Assembly (NCBI RefSeq): GCF_003046475.1
Contig: NZ_PZZZ01000005.1
Coordinates: 1 to 64,000 of the forward strand
DNA: 64,000 nucleotides
Direction: 5' to 3'
DNA from: Mycoplana dimorpha
GTDB taxonomy: Bacteria > Pseudomonadota > Alphaproteobacteria > Rhizobiales > Rhizobiaceae
Positions 16,398-25,143 of this stretch are shown one piece after another; the first letter of the stretch is position 1; each line of letters starts with the position of its first letter. A program made the translations under genes and the position numbers. The notes below the pieces were generated by a model. It was not told the DNA's origin and searched no databases. It saw only the letters and a list, made by a program, of their open reading frames with translations.

Positions 16398-16652
16398 CTA
16401 TTCAGAGAGGTCGGGCGGACCGCGCCTGAAGACTTTCCTGCGCTGCGCGCCCCTGAGCATCCGCAGATGGATCAGCGCCAGAAGCCCATCCCGATCATGC
16501 GTTCCGGCCATAAACAGCTCAAGCAACTGGCGAGCGATCTCGTCCGCCATGGCGGAGTGATCCCAGATGCGCTCCTGCTCGCACACGTCCTTCAGAACCT
16601 GTCTCAGGAGAGCCTGTTTTCCCGCCTCATCAATATCGAAGCGCTCGATCAT
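16398..16652 (-). CDS. Small hypothetical protein under a stress-type promoter (84 aa)
   Basis: 84 aa, mostly helical and charged (LLRQVLKDVCEQERIW, ADEIARQLLELFMAG, HLRMLRGAQRRKVFRRG). ATG 16652 has GAAGGAAG upstream. It is preceded by an exact GGAAC-N17-GTT site at 16754-16778. No family recognised; a cytoplasmic protein induced in the general stress response is the best guess. Confidence 0.7.
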   Translation of the reverse strand: MIERFDIDEAGKQALLRQVLKDVCEQERIWDHSAMADEIARQLLELFMAGTHDRDGLLALIHLRMLRGAQRRKVFRRGPPDLSE

Positions 16653-16753
16653 CGCCGTCTTCCTTCAGGAAGCACGCCGGCGACGGGGGAGGCGCCGGCG
16701 CGCTCAAGCTCAGGTGTCGGAAGCCAGGATGAGAGGCCTGAGCCTATCGGAAA

Positions 16754-16778
16754 AACTCCGGCGAAGGCACCAGGTTCC
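16754..16778 (-). promoter_or_regulatory. EcfG-type stress promoter for the 84-aa gene
   Basis: On the minus strand, GGAAC (16778-16774), 17 bases, GTT (16756-16754). The expected start point near 16745 gives a leader of about 93 bases. Confidence 0.6.
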
Positions 16779-16852
16779 CGCCAGGGCATGGGCACCTTTA
16801 AAGAATCGACCGCAGCGTCTTGCTCGCAGCGGCAACCCAAGTCAGCCGCAGC

Positions 16853-17785
16853 CTATACGGGCCGCGGTATTCGCGGTGCGCCCGGCCGGCATTCCAACTC
16901 CCGCCGCGGCCAGCTTCCCGTGTCGGCGGCTGCCCGATAGGTGGACTCCAGGAAGAGCAGCAGCACCCGCTCGGGATCGTTGCTCTGGCGCACTGCTTCA
17001 TAGGGGAGAAGGAACTCTCCGAGCTTTTCGTCGAACCAAGCCTCGGCGGGGTCGACTTTCTGTTGCGAGAACGCGGCAGGGGCCGGATAGGCATAGGAAT
17101 AGAACATGGCATCCTCGGCCCCGAGACCCCCGGGCCAGAACCCCGCCGAGGACACTTCGTGGCTGTAGGCTTCCCGCGCGACGCTGTCCGGCAGGTTCGG
17201 CACTCCGCCAGGATGCAGTGGCGCCTTCCTGCCGGAGAAGCGTGTCACCGCCAGGTCGAAGGATCCCCAGAAGAGATGCACGGGGGAGACCTTGCCGAGG
17301 AAGGCAGTTCGAAACTGGTTGAAGACGCGCGAGACGCAGACCAGGCTCTGGTGGAAGCGGCGCACCGCATCCGCATCGTAGGGGCGTTTCGTATGGTCCT
17401 CTGCGAACGGGATCGGGTCAGCAACTTCGTTCGGGACGCCGTTTATTGTCGGTCGGCCACCGACCGCCTGTATCGACTCCTTGGCCCAGCTGAAGAACTC
17501 GGCGATGGTCATGGGTTGCAGAGGAACAATTGCCCGCGCGCCGCCCTCCGCCTCGACCACAAGAGTGTGGTCGCAGAAATCGAAGCTGACGGTGATCAGC
17601 ACACGGTCCGGAACGGGCCCGGTCGTCAGGCCGCGCGGGGTAACGTAGAGCGTGGCGTGCCAGGAGTGGTTAACCCATGGCGTATGCGCAAGGCGGTACT
17701 TGCCGATGATCTGACACCACAGGTGAAGGGCCGTGCAGGTCTCACGCCACTGCATGTATGGAATTGAGGGCCAGCCATCCATCAT
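16853..17785 (-). CDS. DUF5996 family protein
   Basis: 310 aa soluble protein matching the DUF5996 pattern: WPSIPYMQWRETCTALHLW at the N-terminus, then HTPWVNHSWHATLYVTPRGL, the central FDFCDHTLVVE, and the conserved VHLFWGSFDLAVTRFSGR and EVSSAGFWPG segments. The many conserved Trp, His and Asp residues suggest an enzyme, but no activity is established for the family to my knowledge. It starts at ATG 17785 with AGGA 8 bases upstream. The neighbour is the PuuD-like gene on the same strand, 150 bases away. Confidence 0.85.
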   Translation of the reverse strand: MMDGWPSIPYMQWRETCTALHLWCQIIGKYRLAHTPWVNHSWHATLYVTPRGLTTGPVPDRVLITVSFDFCDHTLVVEAEGGARAIVPLQPMTIAEFFSWAKESIQAVGGRPTINGVPNEVADPIPFAEDHTKRPYDADAVRRFHQSLVCVSRVFNQFRTAFLGKVSPVHLFWGSFDLAVTRFSGRKAPLHPGGVPNLPDSVAREAYSHEVSSAGFWPGGLGAEDAMFYSYAYPAPAAFSQQKVDPAEAWFDEKLGEFLLPYEAVRQSNDPERVLLLFLESTYRAAADTGSWPRRELECRPGAPRIPRPV

Positions 17786-17935
17786 GGTCTGATCCTAGCA
17801 CATGATCAGCCCGAATTCGATCATGGGGACCGTTCGAACGAGCGGACGCACCCAACCGAGCGGAGAGCAGGAACGATCGGCCTTGCAACAAGCTTCCCCA
17901 CGCCAGACACGCGAGGGATTGACCAAGCCCCGATG

Positions 17936-18634
17936 TTAGTTGCGTGCCGCGTTCACAAACGCGTCAAAGATTCGCAGGCCTGGATGATCTTCCGCATCGA
18001 GCATTTCCGGATGCCACTGCAGGCCCATCGCGAAGGCGCGCGCAGGCACCTCGATCGCCTCGACGACGCCATCGTCCGTTGACCGGGCGGTAACGGTCAC
18101 GGCGCTGGATACCTCGACAATCGCCTCGCGGTGAAAGGTGTTCACACGGAAGGCATCGGCCTGGAAGATATCCGCCATCCTGGTGTTCCTGGAGATCTCG
18201 ACGGCATGCCTTACATCCTCCCGGTCGTGCTCAAGCGCGCCTGGCCAGGAGGAATGAACATTCGAGACCATCCGGCAGCCGAGCAGGCAACCAAGCATCT
18301 GCATGCCGTTGCAGATGCCGAGGACGGGTTTGTCGCGCTCGAGAAATCCCTGCATCAGCGCCATCTCGACGGCGAGACGATCGGATGGCGGATATTGGGA
18401 CTTGTCGCCTTCGACATACCATTCGGTCGGAAAATTGATTCGCCCGCCGACGCTCAAGAACCCGTCGAACTCGTCGACGACCTGATCGACCAGATCAAGC
18501 GCGTAGGGGATGCCGAACCCAAAGGCGCCAGCCCGGTCGATAGCGGCAAAGTAGTTCTTGGAAATGTCGTAACGGTCGGCGCTCGAACTGGTATTCTCGC
18601 TCATGATCACAGCGATCTTCGGCCTGCGGTTCAT
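17936..18634 (-). CDS. Class I glutamine amidotransferase, PuuD-like
   Basis: 232 aa, peptidase C26/gamma-glutamyl-gamma-aminobutyrate hydrolase type. The nucleophile is Cys108 in GICNGMQML and the catalytic His sits in LQWHPEM near residue 208. Enzymes of this group hydrolyse gamma-glutamyl conjugates in polyamine breakdown, but other C26 members act on different gamma-glutamyl amides. The N-terminus PKIAVIMSENT replaces the usual PVIGI start. GAGGGA lies just before ATG 18634. No Puu pathway genes are adjacent; the polyamine-type transporter is 8 kb away. Confidence 0.85.
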   Translation of the reverse strand: MNRRPKIAVIMSENTSSSADRYDISKNYFAAIDRAGAFGFGIPYALDLVDQVVDEFDGFLSVGGRINFPTEWYVEGDKSQYPPSDRLAVEMALMQGFLERDKPVLGICNGMQMLGCLLGCRMVSNVHSSWPGALEHDREDVRHAVEISRNTRMADIFQADAFRVNTFHREAIVEVSSAVTVTARSTDDGVVEAIEVPARAFAMGLQWHPEMLDAEDHPGLRIFDAFVNAARN

Positions 18635-18675
18635 TGTGTTCCCTCTTCCTGACGCGCCAGATTAGAGCAGCGCCG

Positions 18676-18695
18676 GGAAACTGGATCCAGTTTCC
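18676..18695. repeat. Perfect 20-bp palindrome (REP-like)
   Basis: Arms GGAAACTGGA and TCCAGTTTCC meet with no spacer. The site lies 41 bases upstream of the PuuD-like gene and about 210 bases before the Cache-HAMP gene, in the divergent intergenic region. It resembles the palindromic core of dispersed Rhizobiales repeat elements. An operator is the alternative. Confidence 0.6.
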
Positions 18696-18902
18696 GGTCA
18701 AAAACAAGTGTTTATTTCATTTTTGGCTCGAAGAGCTGACTGCCACTGAACTTGGCGTGCAACGGCGGGCGGCGCGCGGGCTCGGCGGCACTGTCGGGCG
18801 GCCCTGATTGCCGATCGCTCGGCCCGCTTCCAAGAACTGACACTGGTCCGGCCTTCCAGTCTGCAATATTGGAATCACTGGCAGACGTTGGAAGGAACCG
18901 GA

Positions 18903-20045
18903 ATGGCAAACACTGAAAGGGCTTCGGCACCATCTTTGGCAACCGTGACGATCGCATTCGTGCTGGTCAGTGGCTTGATCGGGCTCGCCAGCGCTTACGA
19001 GGTCATCAGCGACCGGGCGCGGGCGTTCGAGCAAGCCAGCCTGACACGGGCGGTGGAGACCCGGGTCAAGGGGGCGCAAGTTGCGCTGGCCCAGGCCTTG
19101 TACAGGGAGTGGAGCAGTCTCACCTCGGTTCGCCGAAGTGCACGTCCGGACGAGGCGGCCAGGATAAAGGATCAGCTCAGCACGCTTACGGGTGAAGGCA
19201 CGATCATCTCCTGGGCCGGATTTGCGAACAGCGAAGGCCGGGTCGGGGCAGCCTCCAACGATCTGCTGCTTGGTGCCGATGTCAGCTCGCGACCATGGTT
19301 CCAGCGGGGCTTGCAGGGCGACTATGCCGGCGACGTTCATGAAGCGGTCTTGCTCGCTTCCAAACTGCCCCCGGCAGCGGACGGGAGGCCGCCGAGCTTC
19401 CTCGACCTCGCGACCCCGATTGCTGCCCCCGACGGCACGATCGCCGGGGTTCTGGGCCTGCACCTGAACTCCGACTGGGCACAGAGGCTCGTCGGAGAAC
19501 TGGCTGACGCAATGAACCTGGAGCTCTTCATCGTCAATCCGCAGGGAAAGGCGGTCCTTGCGAGCGATGGCGGCAATTATGCAGACCTCGACATACCAAG
19601 TTTCCGGATGGCGCGGGCCGGGGCGACCGGCGTCAATGTAGAGACGTGGCCGGACGGCAAGCTGTATTTTACCGCAACCGTCCCGGAGCTGGCCTATCGC
19701 GGCCTTCCGAAGTTCGGCTGGAACATCATCGCCCGGATCGACGCCGATGCGGTCATCCAGCCGGCCAAGGCGATGTCGAAAGAGGTGCTGTTCAACCTTT
19801 TCATGTTCGGGATGCTGCTCGTCCTGCTGACGCTTCTCTTCATCGTCGCCTTCATCCGCCCCTTCCGCGCCCTGGCCAGGAACGCGCGCGCCATCGCCCA
19901 GGGCGAGGACGTCTACCCATTCGAAAGCGGCCGGACCGCGGAGCTGTCCACGATCGGTGCGGCACTCGCCCGCCTTCAGGGACTGGCTCGCGATCCGTCC
20001 GAGGACGACGACGGGTTCGAGGAAAGCAGGCAACGTCGTGCCTAG
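18903..20045 (+). CDS. Membrane receptor with Cache sensor and HAMP but no output domain
   Basis: 380 aa. First helix about 15-37, a periplasmic double-Cache-like sensor (RPWFQRGLQGDYAGDVHEAV, then DLATPIAAPDGTIAGVLGLHL, and a membrane-distal-proximal pair), second helix about 297-318, then a HAMP-like linker (FIRPFRALARNARAIAQGE). The protein ends about 40 residues later in an acidic tail, so there is no kinase, GGDEF or methyl-accepting domain. ATG 18903 has AAGGAA upstream and is preferred over TTG 18888. Its last four bases overlap the convergent glycosyltransferase gene. It probably signals through a partner protein. Confidence 0.85.
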   Translation: MANTERASAPSLATVTIAFVLVSGLIGLASAYEVISDRARAFEQASLTRAVETRVKGAQVALAQALYREWSSLTSVRRSARPDEAARIKDQLSTLTGEGTIISWAGFANSEGRVGAASNDLLLGADVSSRPWFQRGLQGDYAGDVHEAVLLASKLPPAADGRPPSFLDLATPIAAPDGTIAGVLGLHLNSDWAQRLVGELADAMNLELFIVNPQGKAVLASDGGNYADLDIPSFRMARAGATGVNVETWPDGKLYFTATVPELAYRGLPKFGWNIIARIDADAVIQPAKAMSKEVLFNLFMFGMLLVLLTLLFIVAFIRPFRALARNARAIAQGEDVYPFESGRTAELSTIGAALARLQGLARDPSEDDDGFEESRQRRA

Positions 20046-22015
20046 CGCCGGACGAGCCTGACCAGTCCATCGCCCAGAATGCCGCCCAGTCGGGTGGATG
20101 TGACGCTTGGAACATTGCCTTCGGCATAAAGCCGCCGCAGCAGCGCGTCGTACTGGTCGGGTTGCATGGACAAGGAGAGCACACCGCCGTCGCCCGTGCC
20201 TTCGATCACGGTGGCAGGCATGACCCCGACGCCGCGGATCTTGATCTCGAGGGCATGGCCGGCAACCAGCGCCAGTCCGCGAATCCGTGCGCTCTGCTGC
20301 GTCAGGTCTGTCATCCAGACCCGCTTGAGCGCCCCGTCGACGGAAATCACCACCCGCTCCGGCTGGTCGGCGAAGTGTCGCTCGACCCGCGGCAGTTCCA
20401 CGCAGACCGCAAGGGTGACGCCGAGGATCACCAGATTGTAGAGCGTCCAGAAAAGGATGATGACCTTGCCGTCACCGGCATCGTTGTAGGCAAAGCGGTC
20501 GGAAAGGATTCCGATCAGCAGACCGATCAGCGTCAGCACGGTGAGCACGAGAAACGGCATCATCAGCCGCCACTGGACCACGACCCTGGTGCGGTCGCCG
20601 CCCTTCGCCGTGACGCTGAACGGGTGGCCTTTCGGCTTGATCAGTCCCGTGACCGCCGCCCGGACAATCGGGATTGCACCGAGCAGTTGGCCGACGTCGT
20701 TGACGATCGGGACGACCATTCCGGAGGAAATGAAATTGAGGACGAAGAGTATCCAGACGATGTAGGGGCCGAAATAGCGGATGACGTCGGGGACGCTGGC
20801 GTCCACCACGGTGACGTTGAAGAACCAGAACAGGAGCGGGAACGTCATCGCCGCCAGCCGGAAGGAGAAGGTGGTGAGCCAGTAGAACACCGAATCGATG
20901 ACGCTCCAGCGGTCGCGCAGCCGCAGCCCGTTGCGTGTGAGCGGGCCGAGACGCCCGCGGGCGATCTGCATCAGTCCCAGGCACCACCGCGAACGCTGGG
21001 TGACATATTCCTTCAAACCCTCCGGAGCCAGGCCTTCCGTCAGCGGTTCGTTCAGGTAGACGGTGCGGAAACCGGCTTCCTGAAGTGAAAGCGTGAGCAG
21101 GAAGTCTTCGGTGATGCTGTCGGTCGGAAAGCCGCCGGCGGCTTGCACGGCCTCCCAGCGGATCACGGACGACGTCCCGCAGCAGAAGGCAATTCCCCAC
21201 GCGTCGCGGCTTGGCTGCAGGTGATCGAAGAAGAAGCGCTGCTCGTCCGGATAGGAACGGCTGAGCCCGAGATTGTGCTGGATCGGATCGGGGTTGAAGA
21301 AGTGCTGGGGCGTCTGGACGAGACCCACCTTGCCATCATGGAACAAGGCGAGGGCGCGCGGAATGAAGCCCCTGTGAGGCACGAAGTCGGCATCGAGGAC
21401 CGCGATGAACTGCGGCGGCTCGGGATCGGCGGCCAGAACGCCAAGCGCGTGGTTGATATTCCCCGCCTTGGAGCCCTTGTTGTCCGGACGCCGCAGATAT
21501 CGGGTACCGCGCGTCTGGCAGTAGTCGCGCAGCCAGTCGCGCCGCCCGTCGTCCAGGACCACGACCTCGCAGTTGGGATGATCGCTGGCCTCGGCGCCGA
21601 CGATTGTCCGTTCCAGCACCGACAGGTCTTCATTGTAGGTGGCGATCAGGATCGCCACCCGCGGGGCGGCCTCCGGCTCCCACCAGCGCTGGTGCCGGTC
21701 CACCTCTTCGGACCGCGAACGCGTCCGGGCGAGGATGACGAAGGAGCTCATCGAAGACAGCACAGCGGCTGCTTCCAGCAGGAGGAAGCCCCAGCTGAAA
21801 AGGCAATCCCAGGTCAGACCGGCGGGTGCAAGCGTCTCTGAGCCGCGCCACCAGATGTAGCGGAGGGAAAGCGCTATTGCGATTGCGAACAGCAGGCCTC
21901 GGTGGACGTTGTTGCGCGGGTCGAGAAGCAGCGGCAGGACCAGGGCCAGGCCCGCCGCCAGCAGAACCGAGGCGTAGGCCGACTGCACCTCCGTGACTTG
22001 GAGCAACCCGAACAT
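20042..22015 (-). CDS. Cellulose-synthase-like GT2 glycosyltransferase with PilZ-like tail
   Basis: 657 aa, inner-membrane processive glycosyltransferase. Four N-terminal helices, then a GT-A domain with D155/D156 (VVLDDGRRD), D208-A-D210 (LDADFV), the catalytic E303-D304 (TEDFLLT) and Q340-R-S-R-W344 (the QxxRW motif). Four or more helices follow, then a C-terminal domain from about 560 that resembles PilZ but lacks a clear RxxxR, so c-di-GMP control is doubtful. The product should be a beta-linked polysaccharide. Three bases separate it from the HlyD-type gene, its likely export partner. bcsB and bcsZ are not adjacent, so it is not a standard cellulose operon. Confidence 0.9.
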   Translation of the reverse strand: MFGLLQVTEVQSAYASVLLAAGLALVLPLLLDPRNNVHRGLLFAIAIALSLRYIWWRGSETLAPAGLTWDCLFSWGFLLLEAAAVLSSMSSFVILARTRSRSEEVDRHQRWWEPEAAPRVAILIATYNEDLSVLERTIVGAEASDHPNCEVVVLDDGRRDWLRDYCQTRGTRYLRRPDNKGSKAGNINHALGVLAADPEPPQFIAVLDADFVPHRGFIPRALALFHDGKVGLVQTPQHFFNPDPIQHNLGLSRSYPDEQRFFFDHLQPSRDAWGIAFCCGTSSVIRWEAVQAAGGFPTDSITEDFLLTLSLQEAGFRTVYLNEPLTEGLAPEGLKEYVTQRSRWCLGLMQIARGRLGPLTRNGLRLRDRWSVIDSVFYWLTTFSFRLAAMTFPLLFWFFNVTVVDASVPDVIRYFGPYIVWILFVLNFISSGMVVPIVNDVGQLLGAIPIVRAAVTGLIKPKGHPFSVTAKGGDRTRVVVQWRLMMPFLVLTVLTLIGLLIGILSDRFAYNDAGDGKVIILFWTLYNLVILGVTLAVCVELPRVERHFADQPERVVISVDGALKRVWMTDLTQQSARIRGLALVAGHALEIKIRGVGVMPATVIEGTGDGGVLSLSMQPDQYDALLRRLYAEGNVPSVTSTRLGGILGDGLVRLVRR

Positions 22016-22017
22016 GT

Positions 22018-23220
22018 TCAGGCCCAGAGCCGTCTGAACCAGTCGAGCGGTCGGCTATCGAAGAAAACCCGGCCGGTGCGGCCGATGAGGCAGCTCAAGC
22101 CCTGCTCTTCACGCAAGGCGGGAACATCGAGCGTGACATCAAAGCGCTGCAGGTGCCGCTGGCTTGGCTTTATGGCCAGATTTTCATAGATCGTCTCGGT
22201 TCCGGACCCGGCAAGGCGCGTGACGGTGCCGTCCAGCAGCCTGGAGCTTCCGTCCAGCCGGAAGCTGGCACGATCCCCGTGGCTGATCGTGTTGTAGACG
22301 CTTTCCGAGACGGACAGGCTGACGATCGCAGTGCTGCAGTCGACCAGCCGCACAAGATCCTGGCCACGCTGGATGGTCTCGCCGGAAGCGGCAAGATAGT
22401 CCCAGATCAGCCCGTTGACGTTTGACTCCAGCACCGCCGTGGAGAGCCGGTTGACGCGGCTGCGCTCGGCGGCGATCCGCGTGTCGATGGCCTTCAGCGA
22501 GGCGGTCTGTGCCTCGAGCTGCGCCTGAAGCTCGGCCTTCTGGACCTCCAGTTCGGAAATGCGTTGTTCCGAGTAGGGCGCATCATTGTAGCCCTCGCCG
22601 AGGAAGATCCCACGTTCCGCGGCGGCGAGACCGATACTGGACACCGCGCCTTGCTGCTGGGCGTTCCGGAGTTCCAGTTCGGACACTTCGGCAAGGGAGC
22701 GGGCCTCGTCCAGCGATTCGGCGGCCTGCACGCCGCGCTCACTCAGGCGAGTGGAGCGTTCGAGACGGGAGTTCGCATAGCGCAGGCGCGCCTCGGCTGC
22801 GGCACTCAGGGAGGCTGCGGCATCCACCTGAGCCCGCAACTGCTGCGTTCGCTCTTCGAGGTAAACGGCAGCCCGGGTCCGCAACTTGTCGATGGCATTG
22901 GTCAACGACTCGATCGTCACCGTGATGCGATCGATATTCGCCTGATGGGTGGCTCGATCATTGAGGAGGTCGGCCAGCTTGGCGTCGTCGACGAGTTGGC
23001 CGGAGATCGTTCCTATCGGATCATTGAGACCTACCCGGGCGCCCAATGGCCGCTCGGTGAGTTGCAGACTGCCTGCGATCGGCGCTCGCAACGTGGTCAG
23101 ACGGGCATTCACGAAGGCATTGCCGCTTGCTCCGGTCAACTGTTCGCCGATGATTATGAACAACGCCCCGGCGATAACGATCAGTCCCACCACGATCCGC
23201 AGCAACTTCATCCGACCCAT
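22018..23220 (-). CDS. HlyD/Alg44-like periplasmic adaptor
   Basis: 400 aa with one N-terminal membrane helix (LLRIVVGLIVIAGALFIII). It then has a split lipoyl/biotinyl-like domain (TLRAPIAGSLQLTERPLGARV and the matching half near residue 265, SNVNGLIWDYLAASGETI), a long alpha-helical coiled-coil hairpin at about 85-255, and a C-terminal beta-barrel. Such adaptors link an inner-membrane synthase or transporter to the outer envelope. It is the upstream gene of a two-gene unit with the glycosyltransferase, so polysaccharide export or polymerisation is inferred. ATG 23220 has GAGGTG upstream. Confidence 0.85.
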   Translation of the reverse strand: MGRMKLLRIVVGLIVIAGALFIIIGEQLTGASGNAFVNARLTTLRAPIAGSLQLTERPLGARVGLNDPIGTISGQLVDDAKLADLLNDRATHQANIDRITVTIESLTNAIDKLRTRAAVYLEERTQQLRAQVDAAASLSAAAEARLRYANSRLERSTRLSERGVQAAESLDEARSLAEVSELELRNAQQQGAVSSIGLAAAERGIFLGEGYNDAPYSEQRISELEVQKAELQAQLEAQTASLKAIDTRIAAERSRVNRLSTAVLESNVNGLIWDYLAASGETIQRGQDLVRLVDCSTAIVSLSVSESVYNTISHGDRASFRLDGSSRLLDGTVTRLAGSGTETIYENLAIKPSQRHLQRFDVTLDVPALREEQGLSCLIGRTGRVFFDSRPLDWFRRLWA

Positions 23221-23579
23221 TCACTGCACCTCTACTTTCCGAACTGAATTCATGAACGACGACAAAGGTTCAATCTTTCCGATCGGTATGCAAAGACGGT
23301 CAACAAGTCGTAAACCTCGCTACCCTGCGTCAGGGGGGACGAGGCGCTGCTGGGAACCTCCCTCCCGCTTCAGGCAGGGCGGACCGTCCTGTTCCGGCGG
23401 CCCGCCGCCGATCGGCCGTCCTCCACGGAACAGCGGGGCTGATCTCCGCGTTACTTTCGGTCCTGGGCCACTGCCCTTTCGTGGAGAGCGGTCCCACCCT
23501 TCGGAAAGATCGTCCGCAACCGAAGCGCGTCGAGTCGGCGTCGGGCATAGGAACGAACCTGCCCCCGTACGGAGATGCC
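23221..23579. other. Non-coding divergent region between HlyD-like and NRAMP genes
   Basis: About 360 bases. Apart from an EcfG-type site pointing right (23427-23452) I see no gene. The HlyD-like promoter must lie at the left end, which is AT-rich around 23247-23310. Confidence 0.5.
23427..23452 (+). promoter_or_regulatory. EcfG-type promoter candidate for the NRAMP-PRC operon
   Basis: GGAAC (23427-23431), 18 bases, GTT (23450-23452), in a CGCGTTAC context. The expected start point near 23461 leaves a leader of about 119 bases before ATG 23580. Confidence 0.45.
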
Positions 23580-24797
23580 ATGAAGAAATGGCTCGAGGTT
23601 TCGCTTGGGATCGTTACCAGCGTCGGCGGTTTCCTGGAGACAGGTTCGATTGCGACATCAGCCCAGGCCGGGGCGGCCTACGGCTTCGCCCTCATCTGGG
23701 CCGTCGTCCTCGGAACGGCATGCCTGATCGTGCTCGTCGAGATGTCCGGGCGGTTCGCGATCGCCAGCCGCTATACGATCGCCGACGGTATTCGCGACCG
23801 CTTCGGCTCCAACCTTTTCATCCTCGTCCTGGTCGTGATGTCGATCGTCAATCTGATGGTGCTTGCCGCCGAGATCGGCGGCGTGGCGCTCGGCCTACAG
23901 TTCCTGACCGGGTGGAGCTTTCAATGGTGGGCGTTGCCCGTCGCCTTCGCCGTCTGGCTGCTGCTGTGGCGCGGCACGTTCGGCACGATCGAAAAGGGCG
24001 TGTCGGCGCTCGGACTGATCTCGCTCGCCTTCGTGGTCGCCATGTTCGTCATGGGACCTCCCTGGCGCGACGTGGCAAGGGGCGCACTCCCGTCTCTTCC
24101 CGACAGGAACGGCGCGCACTACGCGTTCATCGCCGTCAGCATCCTCGGAGCAACGATCTCAAGCTATCTGTTCTTCTTCTATTCTTCCGGGGTCATCGAG
24201 GAAAAGTGGGACAAGTCGTATTTCGGGATCAACAGGATCACGGCGACCTTCGGCATGGCGTTCGGGGGCGTGCTTGCCGTTGCCATCATCGTCCTTGCCG
24301 CCATGGTCTACCCTCCGCGCGGCATCGAGGACATCGAAAGCTACGACCAGATCGCGATGATCCTGACCCCGGCGCTCGGCGCCTGGGGCATCTACATCTT
24401 CTCGCTTTCGCTCCTGATCACCTGTTTCGGCGCCGCGCTGGAGCTGAGCCTCGCCCAGGCCTATATCACCGCCCAGGGGTTCGGCTGGAACTGGTCCGAG
24501 GACGCAAAGCCGAAGACCGATCCCGCCTTCAGCCTAGTCTACACGGTCGCCATCGTGATCGCCGTCATTCCGATCGCCGCCGGTCTCGATCCCCTGCGGA
24601 TCACTATCTTTTCGATGGCGATCACCGCCATGAGCCTTCCGCTCGGGGTCATCCCGTTCCTGTTCCTGATGAACGATGAGACGTACGTTGGCGAACATAC
24701 GAACGGCTGGATGGGTAACGCGGTCGTCCTGTTCATTGTCGGACTGGCGTTCGCGCTCGCCATCGTCACCGTGCCGCTGCAGGTTTGGGGAGGCTGA
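23580..24797 (+). CDS. Highly divergent NRAMP-like transporter
   Basis: 405 aa, about 11 helices. The fold-level match to NRAMP is clear (GATISSYLFFFYSSG in helix 6), but helix 1 reads GGFLETGSIAT: the metal-binding Asp of DPGN aligns with Glu, and neither Pro nor Asn is kept. Helix 6 lacks the Met of MPH. This points away from Mn2+/Fe2+ and perhaps to Mg2+ or another ion. ATG 23580 has GGAG 5 bases before it. Two overlapping small genes with PRC-barrel-like domains follow at once, a link reminiscent of PRC domains beside Mg2+ transport proteins. Confidence 0.85.
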   Translation: MKKWLEVSLGIVTSVGGFLETGSIATSAQAGAAYGFALIWAVVLGTACLIVLVEMSGRFAIASRYTIADGIRDRFGSNLFILVLVVMSIVNLMVLAAEIGGVALGLQFLTGWSFQWWALPVAFAVWLLLWRGTFGTIEKGVSALGLISLAFVVAMFVMGPPWRDVARGALPSLPDRNGAHYAFIAVSILGATISSYLFFFYSSGVIEEKWDKSYFGINRITATFGMAFGGVLAVAIIVLAAMVYPPRGIEDIESYDQIAMILTPALGAWGIYIFSLSLLITCFGAALELSLAQAYITAQGFGWNWSEDAKPKTDPAFSLVYTVAIVIAVIPIAAGLDPLRITIFSMAITAMSLPLGVIPFLFLMNDETYVGEHTNGWMGNAVVLFIVGLAFALAIVTVPLQVWGG

Positions 24798-24798
24798 C

Positions 24799-25143
24799 GT
24801 GCACCTCGTGCGAGACGTTCTCGACAAGCAGCTCGTCGACAGGACAAGGGTTCGCGTCGGACGGGTCGACGACATCGTCCTGCGCCTCGACGAGCGCCGG
24901 CGCCCGAAGGTCGAAGCGCTGGAGCTCGGCATGTCGACGTTGGTGAGGCGGCTGCTGATAAGCGTCGGCCTTCGGCGCCTGGCTCGCAGTTCGAGCGGAG
25001 GATATCGGCTCGCCTGGTCTCATGTCGAAAGGGTCGGCGTCGACATAACGGTCGATGTCGATCGCCGGGACCTGCCGCTGGAGCGCTGGCAGCAATGGCT
25101 TCGTCGAAACGTCCTGCGCTGGATTCCAGGCGGCCTGTCATGA
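24799..25143 (+). CDS. PRC-barrel-like protein (114 aa), transporter-associated
   Basis: It starts at GTG 24799, immediately after the NRAMP stop. The N-terminal 60 residues (VLDKQLVDRTRVRVGRVDDI, then LRLDERRRPKVEALELG) follow the PRC beta-barrel pattern, in which a conserved Gly-Arg-Val-Asp precedes a strand. The rest is basic, with VRRLLISVGLRRLA and WLRRNVLRWIPG. Cytoplasmic. I infer a regulatory or accessory role for the adjacent transporter. Its stop overlaps the next start (ATGA). Confidence 0.65.
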   Translation: MHLVRDVLDKQLVDRTRVRVGRVDDIVLRLDERRRPKVEALELGMSTLVRRLLISVGLRRLARSSSGGYRLAWSHVERVGVDITVDVDRRDLPLERWQQWLRRNVLRWIPGGLS

